Shown here: in pieces, positions 15,215-22,733 of the stretch
Numbering within the stretch: the first letter of the stretch is position 1
How the letters are laid out: each line of letters begins with the position of its first letter
DNA from: DTU063 sp001512695
GTDB lineage: Bacteria; Bacillota; Thermosediminibacteria; Thermosediminibacterales; Tepidanaerobacteraceae
Direction of reading: 5' to 3'
Assembly (NCBI GenBank): GCA_049658265.1
Contig: JBASOM010000031.1
Location: 1-27,380, forward strand
DNA length: 27,380 nt
Program-made: the position numbers and the translations under genes
The notes under the pieces: generated by a model
The model's database searches: none
What the model was told of the DNA's origin: nothing
Seen by the model: the letters and a program-made list of their open reading frames with translations, nothing else

Positions 15215-15240
15215 AAGGGGTCTGCCGAAGCAAACCCCTT
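15215..15240 (-). terminator. Terminator between convergent operons
   Basis: AAGGGGT (15240-15234 on the minus strand) pairs with ACCCCTT (15221-15215), with an inner TGC/GCA extension after one mismatch and a TTCG loop. On the minus strand it is followed by TTTTT, so it mainly ends the ABC transporter operon. On the plus strand the T-tract is poor, but the same hairpin may also end the homocysteine operon. Confidence 0.8.
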
Positions 15241-15250
15241 ACATGCCATG

Positions 15251-15997
15251 TTACATAGCCACAAATCGTCTTATCCGCTCATTATCCATGCTTTCAAAGA
15301 ACTCTTCTTTGCTGCTTTCCTGGATAACCTTCCCGTCATCTAAAAATATGATTCTAGTTGCTACTCTCTTTGCAAAATTCATGTCATGGGTTATTATTAA
15401 TATTCCCATCCCGTCTTTAGCTAGATTTTCGATAATTGAAGCGATGCCTTCTCTTAATTCTGGGTCCAGTGCAGAAGTGGGCTCATCCATACACATGATC
15501 TTGGGATTTAAGGCACAAGCCCTGGCAATGGCCACCCGCTGCTTTTGACCGCCGGAAAGTTCAAAGGGATAAGAGTCGGCTTTATCGCTGAGACCCAGCA
15601 TTTCTAAAAGCTCGGCAGCCTTTTCGTGGGCCTTTTGCTTGGGCATACCGAAGACATTAATGGGCGCTTCCACGATATTTTGTACAACCGACATGTGTGG
15701 AAACAGGTTAAAGTTTTGGAAGACCATGCCCAGATTCTTCCTTATTTTAAGCATGGTTGACGGATTGGCATAAACGGTGGCGCCGTTTTCTTCCCTGCAC
15801 AGGTACATGTCGTCAACTTTGATTGTCCCCCGGTCGCATTTCGTTAAATTGTTTATGCATCTCAAAATAGTGGTTTTACCGGCACCGGAGCGCCCCAGTA
15901 TCGCCAATATCTCTCCCTGGTTTAGGTTAAAACTGACATCTTGTAAAACCGGTTCCCCGGAAAAGCTCTTGTACAAGCCCTGAACTTCAAGCACCAT
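15251..15997 (-). CDS. Polar amino-acid ABC transporter ATPase (GlnQ/HisP type)
   Basis: The ATP-hydrolysing subunit of an uptake transporter. Walker A GRSGAGKT is at 35-42, the Q-loop at Q94 (MVFQNFNLFPH), the signature LSGGQ at 147-151, Walker B IMCMDEP at 167-173 with catalytic E172, and the switch His in IITHDM. At 248 residues, with the PAAT-family spacing and the FNLFPHMSV segment, it belongs to the polar amino-acid class. The start ATG 15997 follows TAAGGAGAA. The stop codon of the upstream permease gene lies just ahead and the ribosome site overlaps it, so the genes are coupled. The amino acid carried is not evident. Confidence 0.95.
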   Translation of the reverse strand: MVLEVQGLYKSFSGEPVLQDVSFNLNQGEILAILGRSGAGKTTILRCINNLTKCDRGTIKVDDMYLCREENGATVYANPSTMLKIRKNLGMVFQNFNLFPHMSVVQNIVEAPINVFGMPKQKAHEKAAELLEMLGLSDKADSYPFELSGGQKQRVAIARACALNPKIMCMDEPTSALDPELREGIASIIENLAKDGMGILIITHDMNFAKRVATRIIFLDDGKVIQESSKEEFFESMDNERIRRFVAM

Positions 15998-16009
15998 TTG
16001 TCTTTCTCC

Positions 16010-16654
16010 TTATTGATAATATGAATACCTATCTTCCAGTTTTTGAAAGGCCGTTGTCAAAATTGCTGTCAGTGCTAAGTAAATAATTCCAACCAACAGC
16101 AAGGGCACTAAAGAAGCATCTCTATTGGATGCGATTTTACCGGCACGCAGCAGCTCACCCAGGCCCACTACATATACTAAGGCCGTGTCCTTGATAAGGG
16201 TAATCACCTCATTGGCCACCGAGGGCAGTACTATTTTAATCATTTGCGGCAATATAATCCGCTGGTATGTCTTTATAGGGGTGAAACCCAGGACTTTGGC
16301 CGCATCATATTGGCCCTTGTCTATTGACTCTATGCCACCTCTGAAGATTTCGCCAAAGTACGCCGCATAATTTAATACAAAAGCAATTATGGCAGCGGGA
16401 TATCTGTCAAAGGTTATGCCAACTATGGGCAGGCCAAAAAATATGACTACAATTTGAAGTAAAAGGGGCGTCCCCCGCATTACCCAAATGTAAAACTTCA
16501 TAATTTCAACTAAGGGCTTTATATTCGAAAGTCTTCCCAGTGCCACCAAAACTCCCAAAGGGATTGAAAGCACCAGTGTCAGGAAAAATACGCTTAAAGT
16601 TGTATCAAGCCCTGCAAGCAGGGCCGGTAAAATTCTAAGTATATAATCTACCAT
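16010..16654 (-). CDS. Polar amino-acid ABC transporter permease (HisM/GlnP type)
   Basis: A 214-residue membrane protein with about five helices and the HisM/HisQ topology. The early sequence LLAGLDTTLSVFFLTLVLSIPLG is the usual first helix. The cytoplasmic coupling loop (EAA motif) reads EIFRGGIESIDKGQYDAAKVLG, with the conserved Gly, and contacts the ATPase. MRGTPLLLQIVVIFFG is another family hallmark. It probably works as a homodimer, since only one permease gene is present. It lies between the binding-protein gene, 25 bp upstream, and the ATPase gene, just downstream. Confidence 0.95.
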   Translation of the reverse strand: MVDYILRILPALLAGLDTTLSVFFLTLVLSIPLGVLVALGRLSNIKPLVEIMKFYIWVMRGTPLLLQIVVIFFGLPIVGITFDRYPAAIIAFVLNYAAYFGEIFRGGIESIDKGQYDAAKVLGFTPIKTYQRIILPQMIKIVLPSVANEVITLIKDTALVYVVGLGELLRAGKIASNRDASLVPLLLVGIIYLALTAILTTAFQKLEDRYSYYQ

Positions 16655-16679
16655 AACAGATTCCCTTTACATTTATTAT

Positions 16680-17522
16680 TTAGTCTGCAAACCACTTGTC
16701 ATAGATCGCATCAAAGGTTCCGTCTTTTCTCATTTCATCTAATGTGCTTTCAACCATTTCAAGGAGTTTCTTGTCCTGCTTTCTAAAGCCTATGCCGTAT
16801 TCTTCATCGCCAAAATCCTCGTCAAGAACTTTGTACTTCTCAGGACCCTTTTGCTTAATGTAATAGCGGGCCAAAACTTCATCAGCTACAATGGCATCCG
16901 ATCTTCCTGCTTCTAAATCCATGAAAGCTTCGTGATTTGTATCAAAGAGTATCGGTTCCCCACCGTAAAATGTTGCAACTACATCAGGTTCGTTGTACAT
17001 GGCGTCTACGGCCGTTGAACCTGCTTGGGCAACTACTTTTTTCCCTTCAAGGTCTTTTTTGCTGTTTATGTCGGAATCAGCAAGTGTAACGATAACCTGC
17101 CTGTTGTCCAGATAGGGTTCGGTAAAAGCAACCTTTTCCTTTCGCTCGGCAGTAATGGTGTATGCATTCCAAATCATATCGATGTTGCCTGCGTTTAATT
17201 CAGCCTCTTTCATCGTCCAGTCAATGGGTTGCAAAACCAACTCTAAATCATTTCTTGCAAAAACTTCCTTGGCCAAATCTACGTCAAAACCTACAATTTC
17301 ATTGTTTTCATCTCTAAAACCCATGGGAGCAAATGTATCGTCAAGGCCCATGATAACATAGCCTCTCTCTTTTATCTTATCAAAGGAATCCTCAACTACT
17401 GCCTCCTCTTCTTGACTTGGAGCTTGACTTGCGCTTTGACTCGAGCATCCTGCCAAACCGGCCACCCCCACAGCCAAAATAAGCATTATCAAAACTAAAT
17501 TCCTCAGATTCATTTTCATCAT
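16680..17522 (-). CDS. Amino-acid ABC transporter substrate-binding lipoprotein
   Basis: A type 2 periplasmic-binding-protein-fold lipoprotein (SBP_bac_3 class). After a basic start and a hydrophobic stretch, LAGC is the lipobox, so the mature protein begins at that Cys and is tethered to the outer face of the membrane. A Ser, Gln and Glu-rich linker follows, then the ligand-binding core GYVIMGLDDTFAPMGFRDEN, VGFDVDLAKEVF and WNAYTITAERKEKVAFTEPY. Three consecutive ATG codons (17525, 17522, 17519) follow AAGGAG; 17522 was taken for its 6-nt spacing. The Asp-rich pocket pattern is typical for polar amino acids or opine-like ligands, but the ligand cannot be assigned. It is the first gene of the three-gene operon. 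Confidence 0.93.
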   Translation of the reverse strand: MMKMNLRNLVLIMLILAVGVAGLAGCSSQSASQAPSQEEEAVVEDSFDKIKERGYVIMGLDDTFAPMGFRDENNEIVGFDVDLAKEVFARNDLELVLQPIDWTMKEAELNAGNIDMIWNAYTITAERKEKVAFTEPYLDNRQVIVTLADSDINSKKDLEGKKVVAQAGSTAVDAMYNEPDVVATFYGGEPILFDTNHEAFMDLEAGRSDAIVADEVLARYYIKQKGPEKYKVLDEDFGDEEYGIGFRKQDKKLLEMVESTLDEMRKDGTFDAIYDKWFAD

Positions 17523-17562
17523 CATTCTCTCCTTTTCTTTATCTACATAATCTTGTTTCACT

Positions 17563-17588
17563 ACTTTAATATGATAAAGTGTTAAAGT
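17563..17588. promoter_or_regulatory. Inverted repeat over the -10 box, possible repressor site
   Basis: ACTTTAA (17563-17569) and TTAAAGT (17582-17588) form a perfect 7-base inverted repeat around a 12-nt centre that contains the -10 box of the ABC operon. Its place suggests a repressor operator; the regulator is unknown. Confidence 0.4.
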
Positions 17589-17599
17589 GATTTTGTCAA
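17571..17599 (-). promoter_or_regulatory. Sigma-A promoter of the amino-acid ABC operon
   Basis: On the minus strand TTGACA (17599-17594), a 17-nt spacer and TATCAT (17576-17571) lie about 50 bp upstream of the binding-protein gene. Confidence 0.7.
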
Positions 17600-18014
17600 C
17601 CGCTATTTTCAGGTAGCCAGCTTCTTCAATATTTGCGCAATACTAATTATAATGTTATATATGTTGCTGTTCCGAATCATTTAAACCAATCTTTATTGGA
17701 CTAGACAATGGAAGTGTCAGCGTTCAGGGCTAAGGTTTGGCACTCGGAGGATGGTAAATTGCTTTCTAATTGTTGTGCGCCATTGTTAAGTCTAGCTAGA
17801 GATGCAATGATGGCGGAAGACGGTGTGCTGTCACTTAAGGCAAAAAAATAGATTGGGGGAAGTGTACGCTAACGGTAACCCTGTATATTGAAGAAGCAAA
17901 ACTCAAGAATGATTTATTATGCGCAAGGAGGCATACCCTCATCAATACGCACAAATGTAATGAGCCTGGATGACGGCAGCCATCCTATAGGCAAAGCCTG
18001 TTATTCCTAATAAT
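17600..18014. other. Gene-poor interval between the ABC operon and htrA
   Basis: This 415-bp stretch has no recognisable gene. It holds a 47-codon plus-strand ORF (listed separately) and a short hairpin CCAAT-CTTT-ATTGG (17686-17699). Near 17919-18000 there is a set of nested complementary segments: TGCG with CGCA, GAGG with CCTC, GGATG with CATCC, AGCCT with AGGC. I find no clear intrinsic terminator for htrA here. Several partly open frames suggest decayed coding DNA. Confidence 0.5.
17708..17851 (+). CDS. Short ORF of unknown family ending at an A-AAA-AAA heptamer (possible frameshifted or decayed gene)
   Basis: ATG 17708 opens 47 codons ending in TAG 17849-17851. The peptide has protein-like composition, with segments AFRAKVWHSEDGKLL, APLLSLARDAMMAEDG and SLKAKK. 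The last sense codons are GCA AAA AAA before TAG, so the heptamer A-AAA-AAA is in the phase used for -1 frameshifting. A -1 shift would continue with IDWGKCTLTVTLYIEEAKL for about 40 more codons, to TGA at 17971-17973. There is no convincing ribosome site before the ATG and an in-frame stop lies just upstream. It may be a remnant of a lost gene. I do not recognise it. Confidence 0.3.
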   Translation: MEVSAFRAKVWHSEDGKLLSNCCAPLLSLARDAMMAEDGVLSLKAKK

Positions 18015-19130
18015 TCAGTTGGAAGTAGGAGCTTTATCAGGCACGATCGTTTTTGTTAGTATGCTTCCATTGCGCCGGATTTCTATATCTACCGGTTTTC
18101 CCACATCTAGATCGTATATAATCTGCCGCAGCTTGGCCATTGAACCCACTTTTTTACCGGCAAGTTTAGTTATTATATCCGCTGTTTTGATGCCTGCCTT
18201 ATCTGCTGGACTACCCCTTTCCACACCTGCAACATAGACTCCGCTGTCTACCGTTACTTTAAGATTCATGACCTGAGCTATCTCCCTGTCGATGCCTTCT
18301 ATGCCCAGATAGGGTTTGTCAAAGCTGCCTTTTTCTATTACACTCCTTACGATGGGTTTCACTATATTCACGGGTATCGCAAAGCCTATCGCCTCGGCCC
18401 GGGATGCTTTGACCGTGTTGATGCCTATAACTTCCCCTTTGCTGTTGACCAAGGGCCCGCCGCTGTTGCCGGGATTTATGGAAGCATCCGTCTGTATGAG
18501 GTCCTGCATTAATACTTCACCTCTGCGGTCCCTTATTACCACCATTCTGTTAAGAGCACTGATTATACCCGCGGTAACGGTCCTCTGAAGGCTCAGGCCT
18601 AATGGGTTTCCTATGGCCACCGCTAAATCTCCCACAAGGACTGAATCCGAATCTCCGAGTCTTGCCGCTGCCAAATTAGGAGCATCTATTTTTATTATTG
18701 CCAGGTCAAGGGATGGGTCTCCGTAGAGCCTGATTGCTTCTCTTTTCCTGCCATCCGATAGAAACACGGTGATTTGGTCGGCATTTCCCACTACGTGGTC
18801 ATTGGTGATAATGTGCCCTGAAGTGTCAACTATGACACCGGAACCTACCGCTTCCGTTTCAACTGGTCTGTAAAAAAAATCGTATTCGACGTGAATGGTT
18901 GATATTCCAACCACAGCCGGAGAAACTTCCCGAGCTATTACCGGTATGACGGATTCCTGGGTCTCGGCAACTTTCGGAATCCGGGTTTCTGACTCCGCCT
19001 GGGGCTGCTGCCTGCCATACATGAGCGATGAAGTAATAAAGGTAGCTGCCAGTGCCCCAATGAGTGCACTGAATACAGCTACCACCAGCATCTTCTTCAT
19101 TTCCGGCCAGGAAATCTTATTATTCTGCAT
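18015..19130 (-). CDS. htrA: HtrA/DegP-like membrane-anchored serine protease with one PDZ domain
   Basis: A 371-residue envelope protease and chaperone that degrades misfolded exported proteins. One membrane anchor at about 14-37 is followed by a Gln-rich linker and a trypsin-like domain. The catalytic triad is H112 (ITNDHVV), D142 (DPSLDLAIIKID) and S223 (INPGNSGGPLV). A single PDZ domain covers about 275-365, with KPYLGIEG, GVYVAGVERGSPADKAGI and a DIITKLAGKKV strand. ATG 19130 was chosen because TAGGTG lies 6 nt upstream; a GTG at 19139 is also open. In many Firmicutes htrA closes the wal gene cluster, and here it follows the DUF362 gene by 45 nt on the same strand. Confidence 0.94.
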   Translation of the reverse strand: MQNNKISWPEMKKMLVVAVFSALIGALAATFITSSLMYGRQQPQAESETRIPKVAETQESVIPVIAREVSPAVVGISTIHVEYDFFYRPVETEAVGSGVIVDTSGHIITNDHVVGNADQITVFLSDGRKREAIRLYGDPSLDLAIIKIDAPNLAAARLGDSDSVLVGDLAVAIGNPLGLSLQRTVTAGIISALNRMVVIRDRRGEVLMQDLIQTDASINPGNSGGPLVNSKGEVIGINTVKASRAEAIGFAIPVNIVKPIVRSVIEKGSFDKPYLGIEGIDREIAQVMNLKVTVDSGVYVAGVERGSPADKAGIKTADIITKLAGKKVGSMAKLRQIIYDLDVGKPVDIEIRRNGSILTKTIVPDKAPTSN

Positions 19131-19175
19131 TTGCTGCACCTACCCTAAAAGCTTTAGCCCTGACCGGAAAAAGTA

Positions 19176-20327
19176 CTATTCTTCTTCGTCCTCTTCTTTT
19201 ATATCCTTTTCCGTAATCGTAATGAGCTCATATTCCTTGCTACCCATTCCCAGTTCATAGGCTGCATCAAGGTGAAGCTGGGCATTTTTGCCGGTCACGG
19301 CCTTTAATATATTATCACCCTTTTTCACATTTTTATCCTCGGCTTTCGACTGGGGCAGGGGTGTGGCATTATTTATCAAATCCAGGGCAGCTTGGTCGGC
19401 AGCTACAGGGTCAAAGGAAACGAGGACACCCTGATCCTGTACCAGCGGTGTGTCTGACATGGGCATACAGTCACATTCAGGCTGCACTTCGGTGACAAAG
19501 TTTATGTAAAGAATCCTGCCCTTTTCAAAGGTGGACACTACCGCATATGCCGATTCAGCAAGGCCCTTTTGAAAACTCTCTTCCGATATGGGCACAAGCA
19601 GTGCCTTTACTTCGCAAACCCGGGAGCAGCGTGCACATTTTACGCACTTTTTCTTGTCTATAACGATACTGTCATCTATGAGCTCTATGGCATCATGGGG
19701 GCATACATCCACGCACTGGCCGCAGCGAATGCATACGGCATCCTGCCACTCTAGGTGTTTGTTCTCTTCAAAATGTATCCTTCCCCTTTCAGCTTCACCG
19801 CAATGGTTTTTGCAGCTTATGCCTCCCATGCCCAAGTTCTTAATGGCACCGCCAAAGCCTGACCCTATGTGGCCCTTGCAGTGAGACACTACAATCATGG
19901 CAGGTGCATGGTATATGGCGGAAGCAACTCCAATCTCATTTAAAATGGGGCCGCTCTTTACCATTATACTATCCCTGCCGAAGATTCCGTCGGCCAGAAT
20001 AACGGGAGCGCCAACCGACAGATGGTTTATTCCCTCCATATTTGCCACTTCTAAATACTCAAGGCCGGGGATTCTCACAGTATCGGTCACAAAAGGCCTG
20101 CCGCCCACCTCCTTTACCTTGTCTACCACTTTCTTTAAAAAGATGGGACGAACGATGCGATGGCCACCATAGGAACCGAAATGGGTCTTGATGGCAACAT
20201 AGTCTTTTTCAGAGATGAATTCCTTAAAATCAATCATGTCGAGGATTTGTTCAAATTTGGCTATAAAGCTGTACTTGAAATCATACCCGCTTGCTCTTGC
20301 ATCGGCGAAATAGATTTTTGACTTCAT
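19176..20327 (-). CDS. DUF362-domain iron-sulfur protein with 2[4Fe-4S] ferredoxin module
   Basis: A 383-residue cytosolic protein. The N-terminal part (about 40-190) is DUF362, with VAIKTHFG near 45-52, a HCKGHIGSGFGGAIKNLGMG segment near 149-168 and a Cys pair (SCKNHC). Residues 199-238 are a two-cluster ferredoxin, with cysteines 199, 202, 205, 209 and 228, 231, 234, 238. The remainder is a family-specific C-terminal domain ending in an acidic tail of Asp and Glu. Its biochemical role is not known; the architecture suggests electron transfer. The start ATG 20327 follows TAGGAGG. It sits between walI and htrA, where WalJ, a metallo-beta-lactamase-fold protein, is usually encoded in Firmicutes. 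A terminator after walI makes it a separate transcript, probably shared with htrA. Confidence 0.9.
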   Translation of the reverse strand: MKSKIYFADARASGYDFKYSFIAKFEQILDMIDFKEFISEKDYVAIKTHFGSYGGHRIVRPIFLKKVVDKVKEVGGRPFVTDTVRIPGLEYLEVANMEGINHLSVGAPVILADGIFGRDSIMVKSGPILNEIGVASAIYHAPAMIVVSHCKGHIGSGFGGAIKNLGMGGISCKNHCGEAERGRIHFEENKHLEWQDAVCIRCGQCVDVCPHDAIELIDDSIVIDKKKCVKCARCSRVCEVKALLVPISEESFQKGLAESAYAVVSTFEKGRILYINFVTEVQPECDCMPMSDTPLVQDQGVLVSFDPVAADQAALDLINNATPLPQSKAEDKNVKKGDNILKAVTGKNAQLHLDAAYELGMGSKEYELITITEKDIKEEDEEE

Positions 20328-20461
20328 ATTCAACCTCCTACGCAATTTTGCTAATCTATATAGTTTTGAATGTGTTATAACGTGGATCGCTCGCTTTAAC
20401 TATATTCCACGCAAAATCCTTTTTTCCTTCTAGGCCTTATCGACATTATTTTAGTATTTTC

Positions 20462-20477
20462 TATTTCCCGGGAAATA
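20462..20477. promoter_or_regulatory. Perfect 16-bp palindrome upstream of the DUF362-htrA unit
   Basis: TATTTCCCGGGAAATA is exactly self-complementary and lies about 135 bp upstream of the DUF362 start codon. It has no T-tract, so it is not a terminator. A dimeric regulator site is plausible, but I cannot match it to a known operator. Confidence 0.4.
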
Positions 20478-20560
20478 ATTCCTCAAAAGAAATTGTCCAA
20501 AAACTCCTCCCAGTAGCCCGGCCCCCTGCTTGCTGTCGTGTCCCAAAAACATCACTATTA

Positions 20561-20585
20561 CACAACAAAAGCGGCAGAATGCCGC
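20561..20585 (-). terminator. Intrinsic terminator after walI
   Basis: On the minus strand GCGGCA (20585-20580) and TGCCGC (20576-20571) form a 6-bp GC-rich stem with a 3-nt loop, followed by TTTTGTT. It begins 5 nt after the walI stop codon and marks the end of the wal operon. Confidence 0.8.
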
Positions 20586-20589
20586 AAAA

Positions 20590-21447
20590 TCACTGTTCCA
20601 ATTCCCCGGTATAAGCATTTACATAGTAGGTTTCTTTATTTCCCAACTGAATTTTCCATACCGGAGCTACCTGCCATCTGTCCGCATCGTACAGCTTGGA
20701 ATAATAGCCCTGCTGAATTCCCGTTATTATAATGGGCTCTGCCGTACTCCTTTCATTGATAACTCTCAAAATTGCCGTAAGGGGCGAAAGCACGCTTCGC
20801 TTCTTGCCTACATAGCCTAAAGGCTCCAGCCAGCACTGATAATAGCTTTTAATTCCAGAAGGGGTAACCAGGACCGTGGCATAGCTGTTCTGTATAAAAA
20901 AGCCTTCGTGATAACTCACGTATTCCAACAAATAGGCCTTGCTTTCATCGTCATAGGTAACTCTATCCAAAACCGCATTTTCAGGCATGCTCCGCCTGGC
21001 TTTCATAAAGGCCAGTGCCTCTTTTTCGGCCTGCTCCCTCGATAAATTTGGCCATATTACACTGTCGTCACTGTTAAAATACGTTATGAAGCCATGGTCA
21101 GTTATGATTAGTTGCTCATTGCCATGGGTGTATTTCCTGCCGTCGTGAGTGTGAGAGAGGATTGGCCTGCTGTCCTTGCCAAAAAAATTTTGTAGTATCT
21201 TTTTTTCATCAAGTTTTGGCAAGGCTACCTCCAAAAGCGCCTGAGGCTTGCCTTCTTTGGGGATCTCCACCTCGACTATTACGCCCTTTTGCCTCAGACT
21301 CTCAATTATTTCAGATTTTTGACTTGAAGAGAGGGCAAACTGGTCGCCTGGCCGGTCCCTTAACCACAGGTTTAGTATCATTACGATATTGAGCACTATA
21401 AAAGATACTATTAGAATAGTAATTGCTTGCTTCCACTGCAAAGGCAT
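20590..21447 (-). CDS. walI: WalI (YycI), regulator of the WalRK two-component system
   Basis: A 285-residue protein with one N-terminal membrane helix (about 7-27, ITILIVSFIVLNIVMILNLW) and an extracytoplasmic domain of the YycI/YycH type. In Bacillus, WalI and WalH contact the sensor WalK through their membrane helices and adjust its activity. Visible marks are the R-D-R-P-G segment after the helix, the YLLEYVSYHEGFFIQNSYA strand region and a C-terminal KETYYVNAYTGEL, typical of these PepSY-like folds. The ATG 21447 overlaps the walH stop codon (TGATG), so the two proteins are probably made in balance. It is the last gene before the terminator. Confidence 0.88.
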   Translation of the reverse strand: MPLQWKQAITILIVSFIVLNIVMILNLWLRDRPGDQFALSSSQKSEIIESLRQKGVIVEVEIPKEGKPQALLEVALPKLDEKKILQNFFGKDSRPILSHTHDGRKYTHGNEQLIITDHGFITYFNSDDSVIWPNLSREQAEKEALAFMKARRSMPENAVLDRVTYDDESKAYLLEYVSYHEGFFIQNSYATVLVTPSGIKSYYQCWLEPLGYVGKKRSVLSPLTAILRVINERSTAEPIIITGIQQGYYSKLYDADRWQVAPVWKIQLGNKETYYVNAYTGELEQ

Positions 21448-22727
21448 CACTCCGAAAGGCTGTGTATGATCACTTCCATCCCGCTTGTTTCTACCACCCA
21501 GACAGGTTTGAGTTCTTCATCTTCAACTACATATGCCGGATGCACATCACTTACAACTTTTATATTCTTGGTGGATACGGCTGTATTTAAAGCTTCCACA
21601 GGCGTCATTAAATCTAATATGCCTATTTGCTTTGTTGAAAAAGATGGGTTCCTGTAGTAATTTTTTACCTGACCGCCCTCTACGGTAATGTTTATAAAGT
21701 CATCGGTATTTATTATTTTAAAGCCGTTTGCGCTGATCCTAAATTTAAAAACGAATGTTTGGCCGGAAGGACCACTTGACTCTTCATATGATGCAAGATA
21801 AGCATCCGCGGGGAATCCACCGTGGCCTGCAATAAAGTCTATAGCCGTAATAAAACTTTCATAAAAGCCCTGAGTTTTTCTCGCATCTCTCGATACCGGT
21901 ATGTTGTACTCGAAGGAACCATCGTCGTAAAACCTAAGACCTTGCTGACCGTCGGTGTATATTACGGTGCCGTCTCGCTCCTGGATCCTCCTGGTTATTG
22001 AAAAATCGGGGAAAAACTTGGTTGCGATTTGTTCTTCCGAAGTCTGTTCCCGCTTCAAAGCATATACCGGCAGTTCGTAGGGTGAAAGTGAAACATAAAC
22101 ATCTCCCACAACCTTGATATTCACATCAGCCGTCAAGTTGGCATAAAGGGGTGGATCCGATTCATCTATTTGCCTGATGATCACATTTAAATCCTGTGTT
22201 TTCGAACCCTTTCCTATTTTATATAGCAAATCCTCGGTGTCAACTAAGTAAACGGAGAGTTCTCCCTCATCAAGCAGTAAGAAAGAATTGATAAACTTAC
22301 CGTCAAGAGACGAGAAGTCTCCAGCTTCTATATTAAAAAGCTGCTTTAAAAAATTAGCCGGAAGTGGTGTGGGAAAAAACACTTCCATGCCCTTTGTGCG
22401 CTTATAATTTTCCCGGGAGATATTTCCAATCGGCTCCGGGCTTAGATTTGAGCCTGCCCTCAGCAGCTCCCTTGCAATGCTCCAGCTTTTTTCGAATAAG
22501 GGCGCTGATGGCTTGAGCAAGGTGCTAAAAGAGTTGCCAAAGTAGACCAATATTTTGTCAGGACCTACTGTTTGGATAGGGTCAACTTTATTGTCATCGT
22601 GGCTTATTTTAAAAGCCGAAAAATTACCGGGAACCTGAGACCATATACTAAAAGAAAGAAAAAGGCTGATGACTACCAGCACAGTAAGAATCCATCCCAA
22701 GATAGAATCCCTTGACAATGGCAGCAC
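21447..22727 (-). CDS. walH: WalH (YycH), regulator of the WalRK two-component system
   Basis: A roughly 426-residue extracytoplasmic protein with a single N-terminal membrane helix (about 9-27). The rest matches the YycH layout of three domains, with NISRENYKRTKGMEVFFPTPLP in the first part and a C-terminal segment (VKNYYRNPSF, VEALNTAVSTKNIKVV, LKPVWVVE) that resembles WalI. With WalI it modulates the kinase WalK at the membrane. The longest frame starts with GTG 22727, which abuts a GGCGG sequence; TTG 22718, about 6 nt after GGCGGTG, is a better-spaced alternative. It follows the secreted Ig-like gene by only 6 nt, so the two are coupled. Confidence 0.88.
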   Translation of the reverse strand: MLPLSRDSILGWILTVLVVISLFLSFSIWSQVPGNFSAFKISHDDNKVDPIQTVGPDKILVYFGNSFSTLLKPSAPLFEKSWSIARELLRAGSNLSPEPIGNISRENYKRTKGMEVFFPTPLPANFLKQLFNIEAGDFSSLDGKFINSFLLLDEGELSVYLVDTEDLLYKIGKGSKTQDLNVIIRQIDESDPPLYANLTADVNIKVVGDVYVSLSPYELPVYALKREQTSEEQIATKFFPDFSITRRIQERDGTVIYTDGQQGLRFYDDGSFEYNIPVSRDARKTQGFYESFITAIDFIAGHGGFPADAYLASYEESSGPSGQTFVFKFRISANGFKIINTDDFINITVEGGQVKNYYRNPSFSTKQIGILDLMTPVEALNTAVSTKNIKVVSDVHPAYVVEDEELKPVWVVETSGMEVIIHSLSE

Positions 22728-22733
22728 CGCCTT

